Numbered from the stretch's first letter, positions 42,386 through 50,555 are shown. The stretch is DNA of 64,000 nt from Candidatus Bathyarchaeota archaeon (GCA_026014735.1 JAOZHT010000004.1:219321-283320); one strand, 5' to 3'. Program-made: numbers and translations. Notes: generated by a model from the sequence alone, not told the origin.

Positions 42386-43678
42386 CTACCAGAAATCAGA
42401 CATGCTACGCTGCTGCACCCGAGGCGTAGACAACGTTTTAGGCTTAACTTTAGCCGCCTCTAACCCCAGCACCAGCTGCCCATAAACCCCATCGTAGCCA
42501 GGCGTCACCTTCGCGGCGCCCCCCCTCACCTGCATAACCGCCTCTGCAAACGGCGCCTCCACAACCTTCGCCATTTCCTCAAGCGGCGCATCCAACAGCA
42601 CCGAGTATTCGTCGCCGAAACGCTCCAGAAGCAGGTTGTAAGGTTTCCAGACTGCTTGGATGGCAGGGGAATCGGTTCCAACCACCGCTGCGATAACTTC
42701 ATGCAACGGCAACAACCGCTTAAAGCCCGGTGCATCGGCTCTATTGTAGTCGGCGGGTCGGTCAGCAAGTTCCTCGACGCGTTGCTCCACGCCCTTGGTG
42801 AGTTTGCGGCGGCAGACGGGGCAGATGTTGCCGAATTTGATAGCTTCCTTGGGCGACAGTGCGATTTTGCAGTTGCGGTGGCCCGTCCAGTGGTATTTGC
42901 CGTAGGCAGGGTCGGTTTCTATGGTGAATTTGAAGCGCATGGGGTCATTGTCTATGATGGCGGAGGTTACGTCTCTGTAGGTTAAGTCGGGGAGGTCAAA
43001 GACATTGGCTTCTCTACCGATGCGCCAAGGCCAGAAGCTGTGGCAGTCACTGTTAGAGAGCAGCGCGTAGCGGTCCAGCTTGCTTAGTCGCCAGTTCATC
43101 TGCGGATCAGACGAAAGCCCCGTTTCCAATGCGTGGATATGGCATGTCATGTCCCGGTAGCAGTCTTCGACGGCGTCAAAGCCGCTAAACGCGCCAAAGA
43201 GGCTAAACCAGGGCGTCCAGGCATGCGCAGGAAAAACCATGTTGTCCGCGGACACAGCCATAACTTCCTCCACCAGCTGCGGCGCGGAGGCGTCAAGGAT
43301 GGGTCGGCCGTCGCTGGCTAAGTCGCCGAAGCGTGTTAACCGATCGTTGATTTGCTCGGCGGCTTCAAGGCCGGGGGCAAGGATTACGTGATGAACCTTT
43401 TTTGATTCTCCGTCAACCTCAAAGATGGTGCAGACTTCGGTTTGAAGCATAAACCGCACGGATGAATCGCTCTGGGCCAGCTGCATTAAGCCAGTGTCGG
43501 CGTCAACACGCAGGGTTTCTTTGATCTCTTTTAGCCACAGGGGATGGGTAAAGTCGCCTGTGCCCACCAAGTTTAAGCCCTTGATTTTTGCGTACCGAGC
43601 GATTTCGGTTAAGCTCATTTGCTCGCTGGTTGCGCGGCTGTATCTGCCGTGGATATGCAGGTCAGCTATAACTTTCAT
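42386..43678 (-). CDS. endoQ: Endonuclease Q (PHP-domain DNA repair nuclease) with PCNA-binding tail
   Basis: Cuts 5' of deaminated bases (uracil, hypoxanthine) and abasic sites in DNA. The PHP domain starts MKVIADLHIHGRYSRATS and has GTGDFTHPLW, FMLQTEVCTIFE, FPAHAWTPWFSLFG and SNSDCHSFWP (metal ligands), then a zinc site (HRNC, later CPVCRRKL at about residues 268-290) and a C-terminal helical region. The final residues QRSMSDFW fit the PCNA-interacting PIP box (Q-x-x-M-x-x-F-W), consistent with the known EndoQ-PCNA partnership. The 430-residue length fits. It stands alone. Confidence 0.93.
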   Translation of the reverse strand: MKVIADLHIHGRYSRATSEQMSLTEIARYAKIKGLNLVGTGDFTHPLWLKEIKETLRVDADTGLMQLAQSDSSVRFMLQTEVCTIFEVDGESKKVHHVILAPGLEAAEQINDRLTRFGDLASDGRPILDASAPQLVEEVMAVSADNMVFPAHAWTPWFSLFGAFSGFDAVEDCYRDMTCHIHALETGLSSDPQMNWRLSKLDRYALLSNSDCHSFWPWRIGREANVFDLPDLTYRDVTSAIIDNDPMRFKFTIETDPAYGKYHWTGHRNCKIALSPKEAIKFGNICPVCRRKLTKGVEQRVEELADRPADYNRADAPGFKRLLPLHEVIAAVVGTDSPAIQAVWKPYNLLLERFGDEYSVLLDAPLEEMAKVVEAPFAEAVMQVRGGAAKVTPGYDGVYGQLVLGLEAAKVKPKTLSTPRVQQRSMSDFW

Positions 43679-43762
43679 CTGTTACCACCAAGCCATACGT
43701 GGACAAGCACCATTTTAAGGGTTTGCACGGTCAACCAGCATGCAGCTTGGCGCCGCCGCGGA

Positions 43763-44326
43763 TTACTGGGGCAGTGCTTGAAGCTTAATTGTCCACTGTG
43801 CCAGCGCATCTAGCAGTTGCACTATCAGCTCCAGCGTCTTTTGGTTATTGATGTTTCCCTCCTCGTCCACGTTGTGGGCAGCGTCAGAAAGCATCACTTC
43901 GGGGCGGTTAACAGGATGCATGTCAAGGAAAACAAAGCATTGCCGCAGATGATACTGCGCTCTTGCCCCGCCGAACCTGCCAGTTGAGGCACTCATGACT
44001 GCGACGGGTTTACCCAGCAGCGGAGTGTCGGTTTTGGGTCTGCTTGCCCAGTCAAGGGCGTTTTTCAGCACGCCGCTAACCGAGTAATTGTATTCGGGGG
44101 TAGCGATTAAGAGGGCATCGGCGCTTTGGATTTTCTGCTTAAACTCCACCACACTCTGGGGCGGGTTGCTTTCTTGGTCAGCGTTGTAGGGCGGGATACC
44201 TGCTAAATCATAAACTTCTATGGCGACGCTGGAGGGGGCGACTTTGACTGCGGCTCGGACAAGCGCCTTGTTATAGGAGCCCACGCGGAGGCTACCTGCA
44301 AAAGCAAGAACCTTAATCTGAGACAT
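43763..44326 (-). CDS. NADPH-dependent FMN reductase-family flavoprotein
   Basis: The 187-residue protein has the flavodoxin-like FMN reductase fold: KVLAFAGSLRVGSYNKALVR (FMN phosphate loop), ADALLIATPEYNYSVSGVLKNALDW (FMN isoalloxazine loop, signature PEYN-S) and GKPVAVMSASTGRFGGAR. Such enzymes reduce quinones, chromate or iron with NAD(P)H. ATG 44326 is the start. It diverges from hypA, with no obvious link. Confidence 0.9.
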   Translation of the reverse strand: MSQIKVLAFAGSLRVGSYNKALVRAAVKVAPSSVAIEVYDLAGIPPYNADQESNPPQSVVEFKQKIQSADALLIATPEYNYSVSGVLKNALDWASRPKTDTPLLGKPVAVMSASTGRFGGARAQYHLRQCFVFLDMHPVNRPEVMLSDAAHNVDEEGNINNQKTLELIVQLLDALAQWTIKLQALPQ

Positions 44327-44423
44327 ACAAAAACCAATTTATTGTAGCTGAAGTTGAGATTTAAAGCTGCTTATAGGCTTCGTATGCGTTATTTTTTTAT
44401 TGTGCAACAGGGCAGTTACGGTT

Positions 44424-44828
44424 ATGCATGAATGGGCGTTAGCTGAAGGCATCCTTGCCTCAGCAGAGAAAATCGCGGAGCAAGAGGGCCTCGAGTCAGT
44501 TTCAGAGGTCACCATCCGCGTCGGTGAACTGCAGCAGGTGGAGCCGCCTATCCTGCGTTTTGCCCTCAAGCAGCTCCGCGGCGGCAAACTCAAAGACGCC
44601 AAATTCCGCATCCTCAAAGCCAAATCCGCCCTTAAATGCCGAGTCTGCGCCAGCACCTGGCAGTACAGCACCAGAAAACTCGACAAAGCCACCGCCGAAG
44701 CCATCCACTTCGTCCCCGAAGTCGCCCACAGCTACATAAAATGTCCCAAATGCGGCAGCCCCGACTTCGAAATCGCCTCTGGACGCGGCGTATGGCTCGA
44801 AGACCTAAAAGGAGCCAAACCCCAGTGA
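44424..44828 (+). CDS. hypA: Hydrogenase nickel-incorporation protein HypA
   Basis: Nickel metallochaperone that delivers Ni to [NiFe] hydrogenase with HypB. The protein starts MHEWALAEGILASAEK with the nickel-binding His2, and has the VGELQQVEPPILRFALKQLR core and a zinc ribbon: CRVCAS and CPKCGSP, four cysteines near residues 70-120. ATG 44424 gives the required MHE start; the frame upstream from 44400 is spurious. It overlaps the following Mrp-like gene by four bases. A nickel enzyme is therefore expected elsewhere in the genome. Confidence 0.94.
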   Translation: MHEWALAEGILASAEKIAEQEGLESVSEVTIRVGELQQVEPPILRFALKQLRGGKLKDAKFRILKAKSALKCRVCASTWQYSTRKLDKATAEAIHFVPEVAHSYIKCPKCGSPDFEIASGRGVWLEDLKGAKPQ

Positions 44829-45574
44829 TAGATCCCCGGGTAAACGTAATTGAGAAGCGACTAGCAGGGGTAAGCCGGATTGTTGCGGTTTCCAGCGGTA
44901 AAGGCGGCGTCGGCAAAAGCATGGTTGCCACGGCATTGGCGCTCTCTCTTGTTAAGGGAGGCTGCAGGGTGGGGCTTTTCGACGTGGACTTCACGGGGCC
45001 GTCCACCCACATTATATTGGGGGTGCCAAACTCGGTGCAGCCAACCGAGGACAAGGGTTTGGTTCCAGCTGTTGTGGAGGGACTCGAGTACATGTCGCTG
45101 GTGTATTTTGTCGGCGACAGGGCGGCGCCGCTGCGGGGAGCCGACGTATCCAACGCGTTAATCGAGCTTTTAGCAGTTACCCAATGGGGCAAACTGGACT
45201 ACCTCATAATCGACATGCCACCCGGCATCGGCGACGCAGTCCTGGATTTGGTGCGGCTGGTCAAGCGGATAGAATTTCTGGTCGTGACAACGCCTTCGAT
45301 GCTTGCTTTTGAAGTCGTCAAAAAACAGGTTTCTTTGCTCACTGAGTTGAAGATGCCCGTTATCGGCGTCGTAGAGAACATGAAGATAAACGCCTCGGAT
45401 GCAGTAGAGAAGCAAACAGAGAAGCTGGGGCTCACTTACCTGGGCTCAGTTGCCTATGACCCCCAAGTTGAAAACGCCATCGGAGACCCCGCTAAACTAC
45501 AGCAAACCGCCATGGGCAAAGCTATGCCACAAATCATAAAAGCCGCCGCAAAGGGAACCAGCCATGCCCATTAA
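44825..45574 (+). CDS. Mrp/MinD-type P-loop ATPase, likely HypB-type partner of HypA
   Basis: A 249-residue SIMIBI-class ATPase: AVSSGKGGVGKSMVATALAL (deviant Walker A) at about residues 22-40, VGLFDVDFTGPSTH (switch), LDYLIIDMPPGIGDAVLDL (DMPPG signature) and VIGVVENMK. This resembles Mrp/NBP35, but its coupling with hypA matches the Thermococcus situation, where HypB is an Mrp-type ATPase that binds HypA and drives Ni transfer. The C-terminus has a few histidines (SHAH). GTG 44825 overlaps the hypA stop. An iron-sulfur carrier role is an alternative; it lacks the usual CxxC of NBP35-like carriers. Confidence 0.8.
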   Translation: MIDPRVNVIEKRLAGVSRIVAVSSGKGGVGKSMVATALALSLVKGGCRVGLFDVDFTGPSTHIILGVPNSVQPTEDKGLVPAVVEGLEYMSLVYFVGDRAAPLRGADVSNALIELLAVTQWGKLDYLIIDMPPGIGDAVLDLVRLVKRIEFLVVTTPSMLAFEVVKKQVSLLTELKMPVIGVVENMKINASDAVEKQTEKLGLTYLGSVAYDPQVENAIGDPAKLQQTAMGKAMPQIIKAAAKGTSHAH

Positions 45575-46298
45575 AGCCGTCATCTTCGACTACATCGGCA
45601 CATTGGTGAACTGCAGAGGCTACAGTATGCAGGACTCCGAGGACAACCTCTACCGTGCACTCTGCGCTGAGGGCTTCGAAATGGAAAAGGCCGCTTTTTT
45701 GGATGCCTACAACTTGGCACATCAGAAGTACCGCCGGATACGCTATGAGGAATACCGTGAAGTCACCAACGCCGTCTGGGTTGCGGAGGCGCTGGGCACG
45801 CTGGGATTCACCGTTACTCCCGCCGATAATCGGGTAAAAGCGGCGCTTAACGTGTTCTTCCAAGACTTCATCGACACCCTCGAACTGCGCAGCGGCGCCA
45901 AAACGCTCCTCAGGCAAACCGGCACGCAGGCGAAGCTGGGGCTAATCAGCAACTTCACCCATGGACCCGTAATCCACCGGAGCCTACGCAAAATCGGCAT
46001 CCACCCCTACTTCCACGCCATAGTCGTCTCCCAAGACGTTGGCTGGCGCAAACCCAGCTCCCGCATCTTCCAGGATACACTGGCGCGGCTTCAGGTTAAA
46101 GCGGAAGAGGCAGTTTTCGTCGGCGACAGCCCCATAGAGGATATAGGGGGCGCCAAAAACGCTGGGATAAAAACGGTTTTTGTGCCCTCACAGTTCAACA
46201 GCCTAAAAGACCTCGCGGAAAGCCAGCAGGTAGCAGACGAGGTAGCTGAGGACTTGGCGGTTTTGAGGGAAAAACTGCTCCGGATGCTTTCCCCTTAG
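45564..46298 (+). CDS. HAD-superfamily hydrolase
   Basis: The 244-residue HAD hydrolase has the nucleophile motif VIFDYIGTLVN (Asp; the usual DxD is here DYIGT, with Ile in place of the second Asp-type residue), motif II LGLISNFTHGP, motif III Lys in WRKPSSRIF and motif IV VFVGDSPIEDIGGAKNAG. The cap is a four-helix insert at residues about 20-100. Substrate unknown. ATG 45564 overlaps the preceding ATPase gene by 11 bases, so it belongs to the hypA operon. Confidence 0.88.
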   Translation: MPIKAVIFDYIGTLVNCRGYSMQDSEDNLYRALCAEGFEMEKAAFLDAYNLAHQKYRRIRYEEYREVTNAVWVAEALGTLGFTVTPADNRVKAALNVFFQDFIDTLELRSGAKTLLRQTGTQAKLGLISNFTHGPVIHRSLRKIGIHPYFHAIVVSQDVGWRKPSSRIFQDTLARLQVKAEEAVFVGDSPIEDIGGAKNAGIKTVFVPSQFNSLKDLAESQQVADEVAEDLAVLREKLLRMLSP

Positions 46299-46517
46299 AG
46301 GGCTGGACGTTCAGTTTGACTCTTTGTTGACGCTATTTATCAGTATACAAATTTTTGTTCTGCTTGTGGTTTGCTCCACAACCAATCTGCAATGTGCCTC
46401 AACGCCCGTTTGCAATTTGGGTTGTTTTAGGCCAACCTTGGGTTGTTGTTGTGTAAAGGCGCCCTGCCACGACAACAACTATAGAGAAAACCAGTTAACG
46501 CCAGAATTTTGATCTAC

Positions 46518-46555
46518 TGATATAGAGGGAGGTAGAGGCTGGTGGAGCAGCAGAG
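46518..46555 (+). repeat. Intergenic TATA/G-rich repeat element, copy C
   Basis: The pattern is GATATAGAGGGAGGTAGAGG followed by a GGTGGAGCAGCAG tail, similar to copies A and B but with a weaker TATA. It lies in the gap after the HAD gene and points into the small membrane-protein gene on the other strand, so any transcript would be antisense to it. Confidence 0.45.
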
Positions 46556-46561
46556 TCGGTT

Positions 46562-46687
46562 TTAGTGATGGGGCCTTTGATTAACCTGGAGGCTGGGGGT
46601 TACTATTTTTGCCAGGTACCCAGTGGTGATTAGTGAACCCACTGCTAACGCGATTAAACTTGAACCGAGTATGATGGCTGTAATCAT
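46562..46687 (-). CDS. 41-residue single-helix membrane protein
   Basis: This short gene reads MITAIILGSSLIALAVGSLI and on to KIVTPSLQVNQRPHH, with one membrane helix (residues 3-26). ATG 46687 is preceded by GGTGGA eight bases upstream and a good TATA-like TTTATATTTAA near 46724-46735 on the same strand. The combination of promoter, ribosome site and membrane helix supports a real gene. Function is unknown; such small proteins often regulate larger membrane proteins. It is 124 bases downstream of the RHH gene. Confidence 0.65.
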   Translation of the reverse strand: MITAIILGSSLIALAVGSLITTGYLAKIVTPSLQVNQRPHH

Positions 46688-46811
46688 CTTTCAATCCACC
46701 TTTGATATATCTTATTGCTGTTCAATTAAATATAAAGGTGGTTAAGATTTGTTCATAAAAATTAGGAAAAAATGAATAAAGTGAAGGGAATGTGGGTAGA
46801 AACTGGACGGT

Positions 46812-47366
46812 TTAAACTTTTGAGCCGTTGGGCTTAAGGATAACCCGCAGCTTGGTAAGGTTCTCCTTAATCTCCACCTTCGCACCCATCGCCGCAAAAT
46901 ACTCCTCAAGGAAAATCCGGATAAAATCCTTAGAAACCTCCGAAACCAACACCAACGTATAATCGTTAGGCGCATTCTTGATTAGGCGATAGAAGTTGCA
47001 GGCTTCTAGACGAGTCAACATGTCCTCTGTGGAGTGAACAGTTTTCAGCTGTTCCCAATGAGAGCGTGCAACCTCACGGTGTTCCTTCCAGAACTGATCC
47101 TTCTGCGGAGAGGAAGCAATAAGCTGCAGAAACATAAGCCAGTGATCAACGTCAAGTATGATGTGTTCGCCGGTTAGGAGCATGTCTTGGTATTGGCGGA
47201 TTTTTTTCTTGACGGCTGGGTCTTCGAGGGCTTTGTTTTCGCTGTAGAATTTTATGGCGCGGCGCATGATTTCGCTCTGGGAGGCTTGGGCTTCGGTGCT
47301 GATTTTTTCCAGCAGGTCAGCTGTGGGTTTATCGAAGGCTACGGTTATTCGTGTGGGGTTTGCCAT
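46812..47366 (-). CDS. Ribbon-helix-helix protein with C-terminal extension
   Basis: The N-terminal 45 residues (TRITVAFDKPTADLLEKIST and EIMRRAIKFYSEN) form a ribbon-helix-helix DNA-binding domain of the CopG/MetJ kind. The remaining 140 residues are mixed helical, ending with VEIKENLTKLRVILKP, and are not recognised. ATG 47366 is the start. It diverges from nth across a gap with an inverted repeat (47480-47495), a possible self-binding site. No toxin gene is adjacent, so it is more likely a regulator than an antitoxin. Confidence 0.8.
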   Translation of the reverse strand: MANPTRITVAFDKPTADLLEKISTEAQASQSEIMRRAIKFYSENKALEDPAVKKKIRQYQDMLLTGEHIILDVDHWLMFLQLIASSPQKDQFWKEHREVARSHWEQLKTVHSTEDMLTRLEACNFYRLIKNAPNDYTLVLVSEVSKDFIRIFLEEYFAAMGAKVEIKENLTKLRVILKPNGSKV

Positions 47367-47479
47367 GGGGGTTCACTCAACTGTTATGTGACAGCTTTTC
47401 AGTTTAATGGAAATTATATAAACATTACTCCACAAGCTGCAAGTTTTTGTTTGCATGTTTAAAGGATAACCGCATATTA

Positions 47480-47495
47480 CTAAACAAGTGTTTAG
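47480..47495. promoter_or_regulatory. Inverted repeat between RHH gene and nth
   Basis: CTAAACA-AG-TGTTTAG is a perfect palindrome with 7-base arms in the 211-base divergent spacer. AT-rich TATA-like sequence (AATTATATAAAC, near 47414) lies on the RHH side. It is a candidate operator for the RHH protein. Confidence 0.4.
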
Positions 47496-47577
47496 AGCAG
47501 GGTGCCGAGGGGATTCAAAACTCTTTTATTCCAAATAACAGCTAAACATACATAGCCAAACCTCCGGAGTCCCCAAC

Positions 47578-48237
47578 GTGAAAACACCCGAAATATACCT
47601 AGACCCCAAACCACGCGCCATACAAATAATCGAACTCCTCGAAAAACAGTACCCCAACGCCAAAACCGCCCTCAACTACAGCAACCCCCTCGAAATACTA
47701 GTAGCCACCATGCTCTCTGCCCAAACCACCGATGCCCGAGTAAACATAGTCACCGCTTCACTTTTCAAAAAATACCCCACCGCCCAAGCCTACGCTGACA
47801 CCCCAACCAAAGAAATCGAGCAGGACATTCGTTCCACTGGTTTCTACCACAACAAAGCCAAAAACCTCAAAGGCACCTGTCAAATATTGGTTAAAAAGCA
47901 CAGCGGCCAAGTGCCTAAATCCATGACTGATCTTTTGGAGCTGCCGGGTGTTGCACGCAAAACAGCCAACATCGTCCTCTACAATGCCTATGGCATAACC
48001 GCTGGCATCGCGGTGGATACGCATGTGAAGCGGCTGGCTCAGCGATTGGGGTTGTCGCATCAGAATGATCAGGACCGAATTGAACGTGACTTGATGGCGA
48101 TTGTGCCTAAGGACAAGTGGATGCCGCTGACGGATCTGCTGATTTACCATGGCCGCCAAGTCTGCATCGCACAGAAGCCCAAATGCCAGGTCTGTGTGCT
48201 TAACAAAATCTGCCCTTCCGCCTTCACCTTCGGTTAG
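47578..48237 (+). CDS. nth: Endonuclease III (DNA glycosylase/AP lyase)
   Basis: Removes oxidised pyrimidines and nicks the resulting abasic site. The 219-residue protein has the helix-hairpin-helix motif LLELPGVARKTANIVLYNAY with catalytic Lys in that HhH, the Asp in GIAVDTHVKRLAQRLG and the C-terminal four-cysteine iron-sulfur loop (CIAQKPKCQVCVLNKIC). GTG 47578 is preceded by GGAG eight bases upstream. It is followed by a peroxiredoxin gene on the same strand, but 50 bases and a separate promoter separate them. Confidence 0.96.
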   Translation: MKTPEIYLDPKPRAIQIIELLEKQYPNAKTALNYSNPLEILVATMLSAQTTDARVNIVTASLFKKYPTAQAYADTPTKEIEQDIRSTGFYHNKAKNLKGTCQILVKKHSGQVPKSMTDLLELPGVARKTANIVLYNAYGITAGIAVDTHVKRLAQRLGLSHQNDQDRIERDLMAIVPKDKWMPLTDLLIYHGRQVCIAQKPKCQVCVLNKICPSAFTFG

Positions 48238-48287
48238 CAGTACCAATTTATACTTGCTTTGCTCTTTTTTCAGTAGGTGACTTTGTT

Positions 48288-48764
48288 TTGGTTAATGTTA
48301 TAGTTGGAGAGAAGGCTCCTGACTTCACTTTACTGGATTCAAACATGCAGCCCAGAAGCCTACATGAGTTTATGGGGCAAAAAGTTGTTTTAACCTTTTT
48401 TGTGGGCGCCTTCACTGCAACCTGCACGATGGAGGCTTGTTCCTTCCGTGATGCTATGGATAGGCTCACTGATTTAGATGCGCAGGTCATCGGTGTCAGC
48501 GTCAACGACCCCAACGCAAACAGGGAATTTCAGCAAAAAGAAAAACTATTCTTCCCCATACTTAGCGACGACAAACTTGAAGTCGTCAAACTCTACGGTT
48601 TAGAGTTGCCGGGCGATGAGGCAGTGGAGGGGTTTGTGGCTGCGAAACGTGCAGTGTTCATCCTTGACCAAGAGGGCATCATACGATATATGTGGGCGTC
48701 AAAAAACCCCAGCGTTGAACCAGACTACAGCGAATTGCAGGTGGAGCTAACCAAAATCGCCTAA
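48288..48764 (+). CDS. Peroxiredoxin (AhpC/TSA, Bcp-like)
   Basis: Thiol peroxidase reducing hydrogen peroxide or organic peroxides. The 158-residue protein has VGEKAPDFTLLDSN, the peroxidatic site FVGAFTATCTMEACSFRD (Cys near residue 46 with a second Cys five residues on, as in Bcp-type 1-Cys/2-Cys enzymes) and VFILDQEGIIRYMW. The usual PxxxTxxC is altered to AFTATC, but Thr and Cys stay. TTG 48288 follows AGGTGA by seven bases. The enzyme sits beside nth, consistent with an oxidative-stress context. Confidence 0.88.
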   Translation: MVNVIVGEKAPDFTLLDSNMQPRSLHEFMGQKVVLTFFVGAFTATCTMEACSFRDAMDRLTDLDAQVIGVSVNDPNANREFQQKEKLFFPILSDDKLEVVKLYGLELPGDEAVEGFVAAKRAVFILDQEGIIRYMWASKNPSVEPDYSELQVELTKIA

Positions 48765-48885
48765 CCACATTTTCAGTGCAGAAAAGACGAATCGTTTTCC
48801 CCTGAAAGGGGATGTTGGCGCTTTATGGCAATGATTCGGTAAATAATAAAATAGATTAGAAAACAGAAAATTCTTGCAGGCAGAG

Positions 48886-49260
48886 CTAGTTTCCAACGCT
48901 GTCCTGCGTGAGGGTATGCACGATGTCATCGGCAATGCCCACGATGGAATCAGCCTGCTTCATCATGGCGTCGCCGTTGACTTCCTCAAGCTGGCTGATC
49001 TGCTGCACGATGGTTTCGATTTCGATGAGGAACCGCAGCACTGAGTCGTCAGGCTGGGGGTTTTTGCTTATTTCCTCTCGGATAAGTACCTCGATGAAGG
49101 CGGGTTCTCCGAGGCTGTAGTAGATGGCGTTTCGTGCTTTGCGGATGGCCTCTAAAACCAGTCCTGGCGCCATGTAGGGGATTTTGCGTGCAGCTTCCAA
49201 TTCAGCTTTTGCTTCACGCAGGTACCTTAGCGCCCAACCTTTCCGGTACTCATCCATCAT
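48886..49260 (-). CDS. Helical protein, HEPN-like, downstream of eS17
   Basis: This 124-residue protein starts with a positively charged amphipathic helix (GWALRYLREAKAELEAARKI) and continues LVLEAIRKARNAIYYSLG, which recalls HEPN-domain proteins, but the RNase motif (RxxxxH) is absent. A helical C-terminus follows (FLIEIETIVQQISQLEE). Start ATG 49260 is followed by a second ATG; AGGAA lies upstream. It is 16 bases downstream of the eS17 gene on the same strand, so it is probably coexpressed. Function unknown. Confidence 0.65.
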   Translation of the reverse strand: MMDEYRKGWALRYLREAKAELEAARKIPYMAPGLVLEAIRKARNAIYYSLGEPAFIEVLIREEISKNPQPDDSVLRFLIEIETIVQQISQLEEVNGDAMMKQADSIVGIADDIVHTLTQDSVGN

Positions 49261-49276
49261 GCGGGTGTGTTCCTGT

Positions 49277-49510
49277 TTATTCGGCGAGTTCTTCTTCGAT
49301 GTCAGATTCGTCTGCAGAGCCGGCTTGAGCTAATGATAGGGTACGTGTTATGTATCCTGCAACTTTGTTTCGGACTCGCGTGGTGGTGCCTTTGGTGTAT
49401 TCGTCCACTAAGCGTTTGTTGTCGTCGAAGTTGGTGGTGAATTTGTTGGGGAAGCGAGTCATTAGTTCTTTGCCCAGATGCTTAATCTGCTCAGTCTTTA
49501 CTTTTCCCAG
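49277..49510 (-). CDS. rps17e: Small-subunit ribosomal protein eS17, apparent CTG start
   Basis: The coding region reads MGKVKTEQIKHLGKELMTRF and on through FPNKFTTNFDDNKRLVDEYT to KVAGYITRTLSLAQ, the full eS17 sequence (77 residues). The frame has no ATG, GTG or TTG before an internal ATG at 49462, which would remove the conserved MGKVKT start. A CTG at 49510 lies eight bases after a strong GGAGG and directly gives GKVKTEQ. I therefore place the start there. A TAA stop closes the frame 45 bases upstream. A base error in the assembly is an alternative explanation. eS17 sits in the small subunit. Confidence 0.88.
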   Translation of the reverse strand: MGKVKTEQIKHLGKELMTRFPNKFTTNFDDNKRLVDEYTKGTTTRVRNKVAGYITRTLSLAQAGSADESDIEEELAE

Positions 49511-49670
49511 ATCAGTTTCCTCCGAGTTAACGGTGTTTTTTTTCTCCGACGTTTAAAAGCGTAGGAGCAACTCTCAATAGAGAACAGGCTTAATTTAAGC
49601 TTGCGGCTAAAACCACGCATTTAAACAGTCGACCAGCAGCGTAGGTGCCGATGCAAAAAAAATTGACTAC

Positions 49671-50444
49671 TTAGGCAAGTTTTATGCCAAAGAAGCCCTC
49701 AAAGTTCCTGGCGACTTGCTGGGCAACTTCTTCTTGGGGCTGCTTTTTGATTTCCGCCACCGCGGCTACCACGTTCTGGATGAAGGAGGGCTTGGTAAGT
49801 TGTCCCTTGAAGGGCTGTTTCCAGTAGGCGACTGGACCATCGGTTTCGGTGAGCAGGTGGGTGAGGGGCGTGTTTTCGACGACTTCGCGGATGCCGTTGG
49901 AGTATGTGACTGGTGGTCCTTCGGTTATGTAGTAGCCGTTGTCGATGGCTTTTTTGAGGGCTGCCATGGGGTGGCTGAACCAATGGAGGAGCACGCGGTT
50001 TAGGTTGTAGCTGGGAAGCATCTCCACGATTTTGTCGGTGGTGCCTCTCGAGTGGATGATGACTGGGAGGTTTAGGGACTCGGCAAGATGCAGCATCCGG
50101 TCGAAAACCATCAGTTGCTTTTCCCAGATGGATTCGTATTTGTAGTCTAAACCGATTTCTCCGATGGCTTTCACGGCGCCACGTTGGGCTTGAATGTAGC
50201 TTATGGTTGCTTCAAGTTCACCTTCCTTGAGGACGTTGACGTTCCAGGGGTGAATGCCCAATGCGGGGTAGATGATGTTGGGGTGCAAAGCGGCAAGTTG
50301 AATGTCGCTTTGGCAGGTCTGCAGATCCATTGAGTTAGTCATTAATGCTTTGACGCCTGCTTTTTTTGCGTCAGCTATAACTTCGTCTATGTGGCCGCTG
50401 TATCCTGTGTCGGACAGGTGGATGTGTGCGTCTATCAGGTTCAT
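49671..50444 (-). CDS. TatD-family hydrolase
   Basis: A 257-residue TIM-barrel metal-dependent hydrolase: LIDAHIHLSDTGYSG (His-x-His), ALGIHPWN, AIGEIGLDYKYE (metal Glu), PVIIHSRGTTDK, LHWFSHP and LLTETDGPVAY (Asp). TatD proteins are DNases with repair roles in some organisms. Length is normal. ATG 50444 is the start. It diverges from the histone gene. Confidence 0.9.
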   Translation of the reverse strand: MNLIDAHIHLSDTGYSGHIDEVIADAKKAGVKALMTNSMDLQTCQSDIQLAALHPNIIYPALGIHPWNVNVLKEGELEATISYIQAQRGAVKAIGEIGLDYKYESIWEKQLMVFDRMLHLAESLNLPVIIHSRGTTDKIVEMLPSYNLNRVLLHWFSHPMAALKKAIDNGYYITEGPPVTYSNGIREVVENTPLTHLLTETDGPVAYWKQPFKGQLTKPSFIQNVVAAVAEIKKQPQEEVAQQVARNFEGFFGIKLA

Positions 50445-50555
50445 TGTGTTCAGCGGGTATATTGCGGTGGTTGGTTTTAAGATTTTCTTAAGCTTTGCCT
50501 ATTCAGTTTTGGATGAGGGTGTTTTTAGACGAAAAAACGATAACAAAGGTTAAAT

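Noticed and set aside
46324-46512. 62-residue frame with a hydrophobic start and eight cysteines after it, like a secreted Cys-rich peptide
   Set aside because: It begins at a TTG without a ribosome site, overlaps the spacer rich in simple composition, and no promoter is placed correctly. I cannot separate it from chance.
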